Shown here one piece after another: positions 7,341 to 14,464 of a stretch of DNA of 21,041 nucleotides. The stretch is from Bacillota bacterium (lineage in GTDB: Bacteria; Bacillota; Clostridia; DSM-8532), in NCBI GenBank assembly GCA_023459915.1, contig JAEWSN010000104.1:1-21041 (forward strand), read 5' to 3'. The position numbers and the translations under genes were made by a program. How positions within the stretch are numbered: position 1 is the stretch's first letter; every line of letters begins with the position of its first letter. Below the pieces are notes generated by a model. That model was given only the letters and a program-made list of their open reading frames with translations, did no database searches and was not told the origin of the DNA.

Positions 7341-7355
7341 GAAGGGAGCATCATC

Positions 7356-8225
7356 ATGAAAACAAAAGCCTATCCCATTGTGGCATTCAAACCCGACACT
7401 TATGAAATCGATGAGTTCGACTGCGCAAGCATCTTCCTGCTGGTTGGCGATGAACGCGCCATGGTCATCGACGCCGGGGTTGGGATTGGAGACCTCAAGG
7501 GCGCCATCGAGGCCATCACGGACAAGCCCCTGATTCATGTGGCCACACACGGGCACATGGATCACATCGGCAACAGCTGGCAGTTTGGCGCCGTCCATCT
7601 CAACGAGCGCGATTGGGGCGACCACATGCACGGGTACCAGGACAATCTGGAGGCCCGCAGAAAGTACGCGAACATGATTGCCCATCGGCAACGCGGCGAG
7701 AACCCGGATTATCCCTATGATCCCGATACCGACATCACGCCCTGGGGCACGCCCGCCGAGCGGCTTCCACTGGTGGACGGGCAGACCTTCGACCTGGGCG
7801 GACGCGTCATCACTGCCTTTGCCTGCCCCGGCCACACACCGGGCCAGATGATGCTGCTCGATGAAAAAACGCGCACCCTGTTTGTCGGCGACGCGCTCAA
7901 TGCCAACATCCTGTTCTTCGGCAAACCGGGGGATCCCGGATTCACCAGCGTTGAAACTGCCAAGAAAGGGTTGGAGCAGATGGTTGCCCTCTCCAGCCGT
8001 TACGATGACATCTTCAACGGCCATCATGACTATCGTCCATTCGGCGGGCCACTGCCCAACGACGTGCTTCCCGACGCAATTGCGTTGTGCGATCAGCTGC
8101 TGGAAGGCAACTTCACGCCCACGTATGAAAAGAATCCAATGATTGGCTGGCCGGATCAACTGGCGGTTCGAAAGGGCATCACGCGCATCGCCTACACCCT
8201 GGAGGGCATCCACAACCCGAAGTAA
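7356..8225 (+). CDS. Metallo-beta-lactamase-fold hydrolase
   Basis: The protein has 289 residues from the ATG at 7356, with AAGGGAG upstream. The dinuclear metal site is complete: HGHMDH (His65, His67, Asp69, His70), CPGHTPG (His160), FVGDALN (Asp179) and NGHHDYRP (His223 or 224). The 40-residue insert after the first motif (ERDWGDHMHGYQDN and following) is charged and unlike glyoxalase II, so the substrate is open. It lacks the CPSF or RNase J extensions and so is probably a small-molecule hydrolase such as a lactonase, thioesterase or phosphodiesterase. A large insertion before the 160s motif sets its length above a minimal domain. Family call is firm, function is not. Confidence 0.85.
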   Translation: MKTKAYPIVAFKPDTYEIDEFDCASIFLLVGDERAMVIDAGVGIGDLKGAIEAITDKPLIHVATHGHMDHIGNSWQFGAVHLNERDWGDHMHGYQDNLEARRKYANMIAHRQRGENPDYPYDPDTDITPWGTPAERLPLVDGQTFDLGGRVITAFACPGHTPGQMMLLDEKTRTLFVGDALNANILFFGKPGDPGFTSVETAKKGLEQMVALSSRYDDIFNGHHDYRPFGGPLPNDVLPDAIALCDQLLEGNFTPTYEKNPMIGWPDQLAVRKGITRIAYTLEGIHNPK

Positions 8226-8282
8226 TCACATATACTGCCAATCACCGCCCACGGAAGCATCCCATGCAAATCGCAACGCGTA

Positions 8283-8329
8283 CGACATGTCGCGCAGTTC
8301 TTCCCGCACAAGACCTGTCGTGCATGACA
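8283..8329. promoter_or_regulatory. Two TGTC/GACA palindromes upstream of the DUF554 fragment
   Basis: cgacatgtcg (8283-8292) is a perfect 10-bp palindrome. tgtcgtgcatgaca (8316-8329) is an imperfect one with the same half-sites. Centres are 35 bp apart. They might be a dimeric repressor site pair, with weak support. A TATACT at 8231-8236 has no matching -35. Confidence 0.25.
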
Positions 8330-8361
8330 TCCACACAAACCCCTGATAGAAAGGATATCAC

Positions 8362-8721
8362 ATGCCCATCGGAATACTGACCAATTCACTTTCCATTCTT
8401 CTGGGCGGCCTGTTGGGTGCCATTTTCGGCAAGCACATCCCCGAAAGAATCCGCACCACCCTGCCATTGATTTTCGGGCTCTCCGCCATGGGGCTGGGCG
8501 TGAGCAGCATCATGAAGGTCAACGCCATCCCGGCGGTGGTGCTTGCGCTCATTCTCGGTACGATTACGGGCGAACTGCTTGCGCTTGAAGCCCGTATTAC
8601 CGCGGGTGCACAACGGCTCAGAAAACCCTTGGGTAAGCTTTTCTCCTCCCATCACGGACAGGACGAGACCGCGTTCATGGAACAGCTGGTTGCAGTGTTC
8701 GTGCTTTTCTGCAAAAGCTGA
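8362..8721 (+). pseudogene. Truncated DUF554 membrane protein, N-terminal half
   Basis: The frame starts at the ATG at 8362 (GAAAGGATATCAC upstream) and encodes 119 residues. MPIGILTNSLSILLGGLLGAI and the GLSAMGLGVSSI/ALILGTITGELL helices match the start of DUF554 (YdfK/YqgA-like) proteins, which are usually about 225-230 residues with six or seven membrane helices. This copy ends at FVLFCKS, where intact members continue into the second half (FC-[AS]-SGTG-like). The next 300 bp show no matching remainder in any frame, so a deletion rather than a simple frameshift seems likely. A functional short form cannot be excluded. DUF554 proteins are thought to be transporters, but the function is not settled. 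Confidence 0.7.
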
Positions 8722-8755
8722 TGGCCATGCTGTAAATCATTTTGCATGCTGCAAA

Positions 8756-8799
8756 CCCCAGATGACAACACGCATTGCCCCAGGTGACAACACGCATTG
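8756..8799. repeat. 22-nt tandem duplication
   Basis: Units at 8756-8777 and 8778-8799 differ at one base (ccccagatgac versus ccccaggtgac, both continuing aacacgcattg). This is a recent-looking duplication. Confidence 0.85.
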
Positions 8800-8887
8800 C
8801 ATCCAGTGTGGTCCACACATTCAAATCCCAATGGATTTCGCTTTGTATCACGTATGGTTCACACATGGAACCCCTCTGTGTTCAGCC

Positions 8888-8907
8888 TCCGAAAACGATG
8901 TTTCGGA
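8888..8907. promoter_or_regulatory. Inverted repeat tccgaaa-N6-tttcgga
   Basis: Perfect 7-bp arms (8888-8894 and 8901-8907) flank acgatg, 18 bp upstream of the -35 box of the SDR promoter. The position suits an activator or repressor site. The same tccgaaa/tttcgga arms appear in the hairpin at 1242-1282. Confidence 0.4.
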
Positions 8908-8925
8908 CATATCTGCGCGTCAATA

Positions 8926-8954
8926 TGGACACAATCCAACATATTCGGTATAAT
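8926..8954 (+). promoter_or_regulatory. Sigma-70-type promoter TGGACA-17-TATAAT for the SDR gene
   Basis: TGGACA at 8926-8931 and a perfect TATAAT at 8949-8954 are spaced by 17 bp, 81 bp before the dehydrogenase ATG. Confidence 0.65.
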
Positions 8955-9035
8955 TCAAGCATATCCACAACCATTGACGCCAATGGACTGGTTTCAACGA
9001 ATCCTACGCAGCAGATCGTTTTCAGGAGGACAACC

Positions 9036-9821
9036 ATGCACGCATCACTGACAGGTCAGGTTGCCATTGTCACCGGCGCGGGACAGGGACTAGGCGAAGC
9101 GCTCGCCCGACGCCTCGACGCGGAAGGCTGCCATGTGGCGGTGGCGGACATCAACGCGGAAGCCGCGTCGGCTGTGGCCGCAAGCCTGCAAAACGGCCTG
9201 GGCTTTGCGGTGGACGTGACCGACGAGGAACAGGTGTCCGCCATGGTGGACGCCGTCATTGCAAAATGGGGACGTCTGGATTTGATGGTCGCCAACGCCG
9301 CCATCCTCATCGCCAAACCCATCACGGAATACACCATGGCGCAGTGGCGCAAAATGATGGATGTGAACCTCAACGGATATTTCACCTGTGCCAAACATGC
9401 GGCAAGGGTGATGATTCCCCAAAAGTCGGGCAACATCATTCAAATCAACAGCAAATCCGGCAAAAAAGGGTCCGCCAAGAATGCCGCCTACGCCACCTCC
9501 AAGTTCGGCGGCATCGGGCTGACGCAAAGTCTGGCTCTGGAACTGGCAGAACACGGCATCCGTGTCAACGCCATCTGTCCGGGCAACCTGCTGAACGCAA
9601 GCCTGTGGAACGACGGACCCAACAGCCTGTTCAAGCAATATGCCCGCAATCAGAACACCACGGAGGAAGCCATCCGGGCCAAATACCTCGCCCAGGTTCC
9701 CCTCGGCCGCAGCTGCGAATATGAAGACATCGCCAATGCCATGGTTTTCCTGGCCTCCGACATGGCCAGCTACATGACCGGCCAGGCCATCAATGTCACC
9801 GGCGGCCAGGAAATGCGCTAA
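9036..9821 (+). CDS. srlD: Sorbitol-6-phosphate 2-dehydrogenase-like SDR
   Basis: The 261-residue classical short-chain dehydrogenase starts at 9036 after AGGAGGA. It has TGAGQGLG (13-20, cofactor loop), NAA (87-89), the Ser139 region INSKSGK and the YATSK active site (Tyr152, Lys156). Asp38 at the end of beta-2 (VAVADIN) points to NAD(H). The stretch IIQINSKSGKKGS, then YATSKFGGIGLTQSLALEL, then GNLL, and the ending TGQAINVTGGQEM, follow E. coli SrlD (sorbitol-6-phosphate to fructose-6-phosphate) much more closely than generic SDRs. No sorbitol PTS genes are in the window, so the polyol may enter elsewhere or be a different hexitol phosphate. The PHP-domain gene lies downstream. Family is certain; substrate is likely. 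Confidence 0.8.
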   Translation: MHASLTGQVAIVTGAGQGLGEALARRLDAEGCHVAVADINAEAASAVAASLQNGLGFAVDVTDEEQVSAMVDAVIAKWGRLDLMVANAAILIAKPITEYTMAQWRKMMDVNLNGYFTCAKHAARVMIPQKSGNIIQINSKSGKKGSAKNAAYATSKFGGIGLTQSLALELAEHGIRVNAICPGNLLNASLWNDGPNSLFKQYARNQNTTEEAIRAKYLAQVPLGRSCEYEDIANAMVFLASDMASYMTGQAINVTGGQEMR

Positions 9822-9922
9822 TCCCGGCAACTCGTGACGAATACCGGCGGATGCCAACCGCATGCGCCGGCAAAAACGCAACTGACAAATACGCGCCAGT
9901 GCTGGAAAGGCGGGCAATCGTC

Positions 9923-11146
9923 ATGGCAGATAATCCATTGGATCACCAAGCGGGCAACTCCCCGCGGGAGGATGTGAACAACCACATCCACACCTGCTAT
10001 TCCTTTTCTCCGTACACGCCGGAACAAGCCATCCTTCGCGCGAAGGAGGCCGGGCTGGCCACAGCCGGCATCATGGATCACGACACGCTGGCCGGCGCGG
10101 AGGCGTTTGAACACGCGGGCCGCCTGCATGGCATGCCCACCACGGTCGGCATGGAGGTTCGCGCCAACTTCAGCCACACCCCGCTCAACGGCCGCCGCAT
10201 CAACAACCCGGATCAGGCATCCATCGCCTATATCGCGCTGCATGCCGTCCCCAAGCCGCAACGCGGGGCGTTGCAGCAATTCATGAAGCCCTACACGGAG
10301 GCCCGGATGATCCGCAACCGGGTCATGACCCGTCGCCTGAACGCGATGCTGCAGCCACACGGCATCGTCCTGAGCTACGACGCCGATATCCTGCCCCTGT
10401 CCCAATGGCAGCATGGTGGTTCCGTCACCGAACGGCACCTGCTGTATGCCCTGTCCCGCAAATTGCTGGCGATGAGGGAACCCGGCCCTGAACTGGTCTC
10501 CTTCCTGCAGGACGATTTGAACCTGTCCCTTACCCCGAAACAAACCTCACAGCTGTCGGATCCCCGCAACCCCCATCTCGCCTATGATCTGCTGGGCATC
10601 CTAAAAAGCGGTCTGGTTGCCTCCTTCTATGTGGATGCCACGGCGGAGTGTCCGGACATTTCAACCCTGGCCGTCGCCGCGCGGGAGGCGGAGGCCATCC
10701 TTGCCTATGCCTATCTGGGAGATGTCACGGAATCCGTCACCGGTGACAAAAAGGCACAATCCTTTGAGGACAGTTATCTGGAGCTGCTGTTCCAGACCCT
10801 GAAGTCGCTGGGATTCCAGGCCGTCACCTACATGCCCTCCCGCAATACACCCGAACAACTGCGCCGGCTGCGCGCCTTGTGCGACAAGCACGGTTTGTTT
10901 CAAATTTCCGGGGAAGACATCAACTCCCCGCGTCAGGCTTTCGTCTGTGAGGCCATGCGGGAACCGGGCTTTGAAAACCTCGTGGAGGCCGCATGGGCCC
11001 TCATCGGGCACGAAACGGCTTGCGCGCAGGGAGCCGGGAACGGCATGTTCTCGGAGAACAGCCTGTCACGGATGCCGGACTTGGCGGAGCGCACCGCGCA
11101 TTTCGCCACACTGGGCCGGGCCGTACACAACAGAAGCCTTCGATGA
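9923..11146 (+). CDS. PHP-domain protein, probable phosphoesterase
   Basis: The N-terminal 110 residues carry the PHP metal ligands: NNHIHTCYSFSPYTP (His21, His23), GIMDHDT (Asp52, His53), VGMEVR (Glu78) and ALHAVP (His107). ISGEDINSP near the C-terminus supplies another expected ligand pair. At 407 residues from the ATG at 9923 it is longer than HisK-type histidinol phosphatases, and an all-helical middle (about 115-270) splits the fold. The weak spacer GGAAAGGCGGG precedes the ATG; an in-frame ATG at 9851 would add 24 residues with no PHP homology, so I prefer 9923. PHP enzymes hydrolyse phosphate esters with a trinuclear metal site. Location between the sorbitol-6-phosphate dehydrogenase-like gene and a DeoR regulator suggests a sugar-phosphate substrate. 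Confidence 0.8.
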   Translation: MADNPLDHQAGNSPREDVNNHIHTCYSFSPYTPEQAILRAKEAGLATAGIMDHDTLAGAEAFEHAGRLHGMPTTVGMEVRANFSHTPLNGRRINNPDQASIAYIALHAVPKPQRGALQQFMKPYTEARMIRNRVMTRRLNAMLQPHGIVLSYDADILPLSQWQHGGSVTERHLLYALSRKLLAMREPGPELVSFLQDDLNLSLTPKQTSQLSDPRNPHLAYDLLGILKSGLVASFYVDATAECPDISTLAVAAREAEAILAYAYLGDVTESVTGDKKAQSFEDSYLELLFQTLKSLGFQAVTYMPSRNTPEQLRRLRALCDKHGLFQISGEDINSPRQAFVCEAMREPGFENLVEAAWALIGHETACAQGAGNGMFSENSLSRMPDLAERTAHFATLGRAVHNRSLR

Positions 11147-11166
11147 TTCGGAGTTTCGTGAATTCG

Positions 11167-11283
11167 CATCCCAATGAAACCGGGACTTTTTGAAATCACA
11201 TCCCAATGAAACCGAGACTTTTTGAAATCGAAGCTCGATGGCATCGAAACGTCATGAAATTGTAGTCCAACGAAACCGGCGCG
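11167..11283. repeat. 32-nt tandem array before the DeoR-family gene, candidate operator
   Basis: Units at 11167-11198 and 11199-11230 are almost identical and contain catcccaatgaaaccg then gactttttgaaatc. A third, degenerate unit (11231-11262) and a partial fourth (11263-11283, ccaacgaaaccgg) continue in phase. A still weaker unit may precede at 11135-11166. Each has tgaaa/cgaaac-type cores. A 32-bp period is close to three helical turns, which would place bound regulators on one face. The array fills the space between the PHP gene and the DeoR-family start, which suggests autoregulation. Confidence 0.65.
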
Positions 11284-11312
11284 CCCCGCGGGGTGCGCAG
11301 ACAGGGGTCGCC

Positions 11313-12083
11313 ATGTTTGCTGAAGAGAGAAGAAACCGCTTGCTGCAGCAGCTGCAGGAAACCCGAAGCATCTCGGTGCCCGAGGCGGCTTCGCGGTTCC
11401 AGGTCACGGAAGAAACCATCCGGCGGGACCTGAAGCTGCTCGAGGCCTCCGGCTTCCTGCAGCGCACGCACGGGGGCGCGATCCCAGCCGATGACGCGCG
11501 CACCGAGCCCTCCCTGGAAGTACGCCAGGGCATCAACATGCAGGGCAAGGACCGGATTGGCCAGTTGGCCGCCACACTGGTTGCCGATGGCGATACCGTC
11601 ATCCTCGACGCGTCCACTTCCGCGCTGTCCGTTGCCAAACACCTGAAGGAACGAAAAAACCTCACCGTCATCACCAACGCAGAGAAGATTGTGCTGGAGC
11701 TGGCTTCAAATCCGGACATCACCCTCATCTGCACCGGCGGGATACTGCGGCAGGGCAGCCTGTCGTATGTGGGCCGCGCGGCGGAGAACACCTTGAGCGG
11801 ATTGCAGGCGGGCATGGCGTTCCTTTCCTGCCGTGGGTTCCACCCGGATCGCGGATTCACCGATGCCAGTGAGCCCGAATCGGAAATTCGCCGGTTGATG
11901 ATGCGGCGCGCGCAAAAAACCGTATATCTGTGCGATCACACCAAATTCGAGCGTGTCGGCTTCGTGACCACGGCCACACTCGCGGATGCCGACACGGTTG
12001 TGGTGGACACCGACTTGCCCGAAGGCTGGGCAGATCTGTTTGCACAAGCTGATGTCGAGGTGCTGTTGGCGAAACAGAAATAA
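11313..12083 (+). CDS. DeoR/GlpR-family transcriptional regulator
   Basis: The 256-residue protein starts at 11313, with CAGGGG seven bases upstream. Its N-terminus MFAEERRNRLLQQL leads into a winged helix with the recognition region VTEETIRRDLKLLEASG (31-47) and the family's RTHGGA (51-56). The sensor domain follows the DeoR C-terminal fold: DGDTVILDASTSA (92-104), VITNA (119-123), CTGG (140-143) and the later TDASEPESEIRR. These regulators are usually repressors released by a phosphorylated sugar. The 32-nt repeat array immediately upstream is a likely operator. The nearby sorbitol-6-phosphate dehydrogenase-like and PHP genes are probable targets, an inference from location. The ATG at 11238 would extend it through repeat sequence and is rejected. 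Confidence 0.92.
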   Translation: MFAEERRNRLLQQLQETRSISVPEAASRFQVTEETIRRDLKLLEASGFLQRTHGGAIPADDARTEPSLEVRQGINMQGKDRIGQLAATLVADGDTVILDASTSALSVAKHLKERKNLTVITNAEKIVLELASNPDITLICTGGILRQGSLSYVGRAAENTLSGLQAGMAFLSCRGFHPDRGFTDASEPESEIRRLMMRRAQKTVYLCDHTKFERVGFVTTATLADADTVVVDTDLPEGWADLFAQADVEVLLAKQK

Positions 12084-12105
12084 CAGGCAACAGACCGTCC
12101 ACCAA

Positions 12106-12231
12106 CCCCCGGCACTGCTGCGGACAGACATCGGCGCGCAACTTGCTCCCCCGGCACTGCTGCAGACTGGCGGCGGCACGCCACTTGCTCCCCCGACGCT
12201 CCTGCAGACTTGCGCCGGCACGCCACTTGAT
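12106..12231. repeat. Three tandem 42-nt units
   Basis: Units lie at 12106-12147, 12148-12189 and 12190-12231. Each begins cccccg, contains ctgcagac or a variant, and ends in cgc(c)acttg(c/a)t. The units differ more than a fresh duplication. The last ends at the first bases of the -35 of the downstream promoter. No ribosome binding site or start precedes it, so it is not counted as coding. Confidence 0.85.
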
Positions 12232-12255
12232 CCCTCCCCCAATCTGGCATACAAT
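12227..12255 (+). promoter_or_regulatory. Promoter TTGATC-17-TACAAT for the TagO-like gene
   Basis: TTGATC at 12227-12232 and TACAAT at 12250-12255 have a 17-bp spacer. The -35 sits in the last unit of the 42-nt repeat. The start codon lies 48 bp downstream of the -10. Confidence 0.5.
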
Positions 12256-12302
12256 GGGGACGACTCCTACGAAAGAAGACCCTCACAAGCGAGGAAACTC
12301 CC

Positions 12303-13268
12303 ATGATGCGTTATTTTCCCGCCCTGTTGCTCTCCCTGCTTGGCGTGGCCGCGCTCATTCCCCTGTTCATGAAGCTGGCCATCCGCCTCGATTTTGTCGA
12401 CAAGCCTGTTCCGGACAACGAGCGCAAGGTGCACCGTGAGCCCATCCCCATGCTGGCCGGCATTCCCATGTACCTGGTTTTCATGGCGGCCTGGTTCATG
12501 CTGGGCGACCATTCAAACAAGAAGCTGATGTCTGTCGCCATCGGCGGCCTGCTCATTCTGGGCATCGGCACGGTGGACGACTGGTACAAGACCCATCGGC
12601 GCGAGTTCCCCGCCCTGCCCAAGTTTCTGGTCCAAATCTCCGCGGCCGCCCTCGCCTATTTCGGCGGCATTGTCTTCACGGGCTTTGAAAACCCGTTCAC
12701 CGGAGACTATGTCTGGCTCCCCGGCATCCTGCAGTTCCTGCTGACCGTGGTCTGGATATTCGGGGTCACCACCGTCATCAACTTCACGGACGGGCTTGAC
12801 GGGCTGGCCGGCGGACTTTCGGCCATTTCGGGCGGCACCCTGTTCATTGTCGCGTTTGTGATGAACCAGCACGCATCGGCTCTGATGGCCATCCTGCTGG
12901 TAGGCACCACGCTTGGATACCTGCGGTTCAACCGGCATCCGGCCAAGGTTTTCATGGGCGATGCCGGCGCCACCTTCCTTGGCTACATCCTGGGCATCAT
13001 CGCCATCGACGGCGCGTTCAAGAGCGCCACGCTGCTTTCGCTGCTGATTCCGCTGCTGGCGCTGGGGGTGCCCATCTTTGACAACCTGTATGTGGTGATT
13101 CGACGGTTCCGGGAAGGCAAGCCGGTGTATCAGGCAGACGCCCTGCAAATCCACTACCGGCTCAAGGGACAGGGCATGAACACGCCGCAGGCCGTTCGGT
13201 TCATCTGGCTGGCCAATCTGTGCTCCTGCATGGCCGCGATTATCCTGCTGCTGTTGCAGGTGCGGTAA
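12303..13268 (+). CDS. TagO/WecA-type undecaprenyl-phosphate GlcNAc-1-phosphate transferase
   Basis: This 321-residue polytopic protein has about ten hydrophobic helices. It carries the conserved motifs of the polyprenyl-phosphate sugar-1-phosphate transferase family: KVHREPIPMLAGI (42-54), GTVDDWYK (89-96, the Mg2+ Asp92-Asp93), NFTDGLDGLAGG (160-171), RHPAKVFMGDAGA (211-223) and IHYRLKGQG (283-291). MraY has a different His-rich loop, so the WecA/TagO/GPT branch is favoured. It should start synthesis of wall teichoic acid, O-antigen-like or other cell-surface glycans by moving GlcNAc-1-phosphate onto undecaprenyl phosphate at the inner membrane face. GAGGAAAC precedes the ATG. It is followed by an atypical response regulator gene 44 bp later, probably on the same transcript. 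Confidence 0.9.
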   Translation: MMRYFPALLLSLLGVAALIPLFMKLAIRLDFVDKPVPDNERKVHREPIPMLAGIPMYLVFMAAWFMLGDHSNKKLMSVAIGGLLILGIGTVDDWYKTHRREFPALPKFLVQISAAALAYFGGIVFTGFENPFTGDYVWLPGILQFLLTVVWIFGVTTVINFTDGLDGLAGGLSAISGGTLFIVAFVMNQHASALMAILLVGTTLGYLRFNRHPAKVFMGDAGATFLGYILGIIAIDGAFKSATLLSLLIPLLALGVPIFDNLYVVIRRFREGKPVYQADALQIHYRLKGQGMNTPQAVRFIWLANLCSCMAAIILLLLQVR

Positions 13269-13312
13269 GGCGTCAGTTTCACCGGGAATCACCACCCATT
13301 CGGAGGGAGCCC

Positions 13313-13996
13313 ATGGACAACACACGGCTGCTCATCGCCGACGACCACGCGCCGCACAGGGCCCTGGTCCACGCCATCTGTGAGCGGGAGGGCTGGCAGC
13401 TGGACGAAGCGCTGGACGGGGTCAGTGCCATCAAGCGTTTTCGGAGAAACGGCTACCGGCTGGTGCTGCTCAATCCCGTGTTGCCGGAACTGGACGGGAT
13501 GAATGTCCTGATTCAGCTGCGCCATGTGTCCGACGTTCCCATCTTTCTCTTGTGTGACGCGCCCAACGAGACCCAATGCCTGGAAGGATACCGGCTGGGC
13601 GCGGACGAGGTGATCCACATGCCGATTGGCGGCGAGGAGCTGGCCGCCCGCATCAAGGTGTTCCTGCGCCGTACCGGCACACAGGTCGCCGCCCAGACCC
13701 CCCCCGTGCTGTACAAGGGGCTGTTCATCGACACGTTTTCCCACAAGGTGCATGTGGACGAAACCCCCATCGCGCTGACCCCAAGGCAGTATGCCCTGCT
13801 GGCATTTCTCGCGCAGCACCCGCACCAGGCCTTCTCGCGCGAGGCGCTGCTCGACGAGGTGTGGGGGGATGAGTTCGTGGGCACCGGACGCACAGTGGAC
13901 ACCCACATCAAAACATTGCGCCAGCGGATTGAACCCTACGGAGACTATCTGGTGACTGTATGGGGCTTCGGCTACAGATTTGAGCCATCCAGCTGA
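13313..13996 (+). CDS. Atypical OmpR/PhoB-family response regulator
   Basis: The 227-residue protein starts at 13313 after CGGAGGGAG. Residues 1-120 form a receiver domain: LLIADDH supplies the acidic pair Asp10-Asp11. The phospho-acceptor position reads LLNPVLPELDG with Asn54 instead of Asp. The switch Thr/Ser is Cys81 (FLLCDAPNE) and the conserved Lys is Met103 (IHMPIG). Residues 133-226 are a winged-helix DNA-binding domain with ALTPRQYALLAFLAQHP, FSREALLDEVWG, RTVDTHIKTLRQRIE and VWGFGYRF. Three of the five key receiver residues are replaced, so phosphorylation by a histidine kinase is unlikely. It may act constitutively or bind a ligand, as in other atypical response regulators. No kinase is next to it. 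It sits 44 bp downstream of the TagO-like gene, so a cell-surface role is possible. Confidence 0.9.
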   Translation: MDNTRLLIADDHAPHRALVHAICEREGWQLDEALDGVSAIKRFRRNGYRLVLLNPVLPELDGMNVLIQLRHVSDVPIFLLCDAPNETQCLEGYRLGADEVIHMPIGGEELAARIKVFLRRTGTQVAAQTPPVLYKGLFIDTFSHKVHVDETPIALTPRQYALLAFLAQHPHQAFSREALLDEVWGDEFVGTGRTVDTHIKTLRQRIEPYGDYLVTVWGFGYRFEPSS

Positions 13997-14045
13997 ACCG
14001 GCTCCAAGCATCCGAACCGATCTCACGCGAAAACCCCGCAACGAA

Positions 14046-14086
14046 AGACCCCGCCAGCGTTCCACAAACGGACGATGGCGGGGTCT
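14046..14086. terminator. Bidirectional hairpin terminator
   Basis: agaccccgcca (14046-14056) pairs with tggcggggtct (14076-14086) over 11 bp, with a 19-nt loop. It lies 49 bp after the response regulator stop and faces the end of the minus-strand hyd operon. The T-rich run following the stem is short on each strand. Confidence 0.6.
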
Positions 14087-14137
14087 CTGTTTCACAACTG
14101 CTGACAACGGGGTCTCTGTTTCACAACGGCTGATAAA
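14080..14137. repeat. 29-nt tandem duplication at the terminator
   Basis: Units at 14080-14108 and 14109-14137 share ggggtctctgtttcacaac, then diverge slightly. The first unit includes part of the right arm of the terminator stem, so a duplication has copied part of the hairpin. Confidence 0.8.
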
Positions 14138-14217
14138 GGGGGCACCGCTTCATGACCCTTGACGACACGGCGCGACGCCGAATCTGCAAGTGCCCGGACG
14201 CTCACCTGCGCGCCAGC

Positions 14218-14406
14218 CTATGACTGGTGCTCCTTCTTCTCGATCTTTTCAATGATGTGATCGATCTTGTGCAGCTTCTTCTCATCCTGATCCCAGGCTT
14301 CCTTGAGCTGATCGTCGTAATCGTGCCCTTCGATGTATTTGCGTACGGCATTCATTTCATAAAGCACTTCTTCCCGTTTGTGTTCCAAATGATTCCTGTT
14401 TGGCAT
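14218..14406 (-). CDS. 62-residue highly charged small protein downstream of hydA
   Basis: The start at 14406 is supported by AAAGGAGG six bases upstream on the minus strand, a strong ribosome binding site. The protein is rich in Lys, Glu, Asp and His: MPNRNHLEHKREEVLYEMNA at the start and a helical ending with the repeated KIDHIIEKIEKKEH. It should be one or two long amphipathic helices, probably coiled coil, and soluble. I do not recognise a family. It follows hydA by 58 bp on the same strand, so it is likely the last gene of the hydrogenase operon. A weak 6-bp hairpin (ctgtcg/cgacag, 14423-14440) in the gap has no U-tract and is unlikely to stop transcription. A role with the hydrogenase is inferred only from position. 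Confidence 0.75.
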   Translation of the reverse strand: MPNRNHLEHKREEVLYEMNAVRKYIEGHDYDDQLKEAWDQDEKKLHKIDHIIEKIEKKEHQS

Positions 14407-14464
14407 GCCAGCCTCCTTTATCCTGTCGTATCGTCGACAGAACGGATGCCACAGGTGGCTGCCC

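Larger units (their letters stand above)
7056..7355. other. 300-bp divergent intergenic region
   Basis: This gap separates the minus-strand GH35-like gene from the plus-strand hydrolase. It holds the 15-bp direct repeat pair with an extended -10 (7162-7196), a 13-bp palindrome tccaccaggtgga at 7211-7223, and three GGGGTCAGGCCCC-type elements at 7275-7340. No open frame with a good ribosome binding site is present. Confidence 0.6.
8722..9035. other. 314-bp intergenic region after the DUF554 fragment
   Basis: The base composition is more AT-rich than in the neighbouring genes. It contains a 22-nt tandem duplication (8756-8799), the palindrome gtgtggtccacac (8806-8818), the inverted repeat tccgaaa-6-tttcgga (8888-8907) and a good sigma-70 promoter (8926-8954). 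I see no gene in it. Confidence 0.6.
13997..14217. other. 221-bp gap between convergent response regulator and hyd-operon ends
   Basis: It contains the terminator hairpin at 14046-14086 and a 29-nt direct duplication (14080-14137). I see nothing else of note. Confidence 0.6.

Noticed and set aside
9827..9894. Imperfect repeat gcaactcgtgac / gcaactgac before the PHP gene
   Set aside because: Only short and gapped matches; not distinguishable from chance.
12106..12231. 42-nt repeats (14 codons) as a repeat-containing peptide
   Set aside because: No start with a ribosome binding site, and codon pattern in each frame lacks support; a promoter begins at the end of the array.
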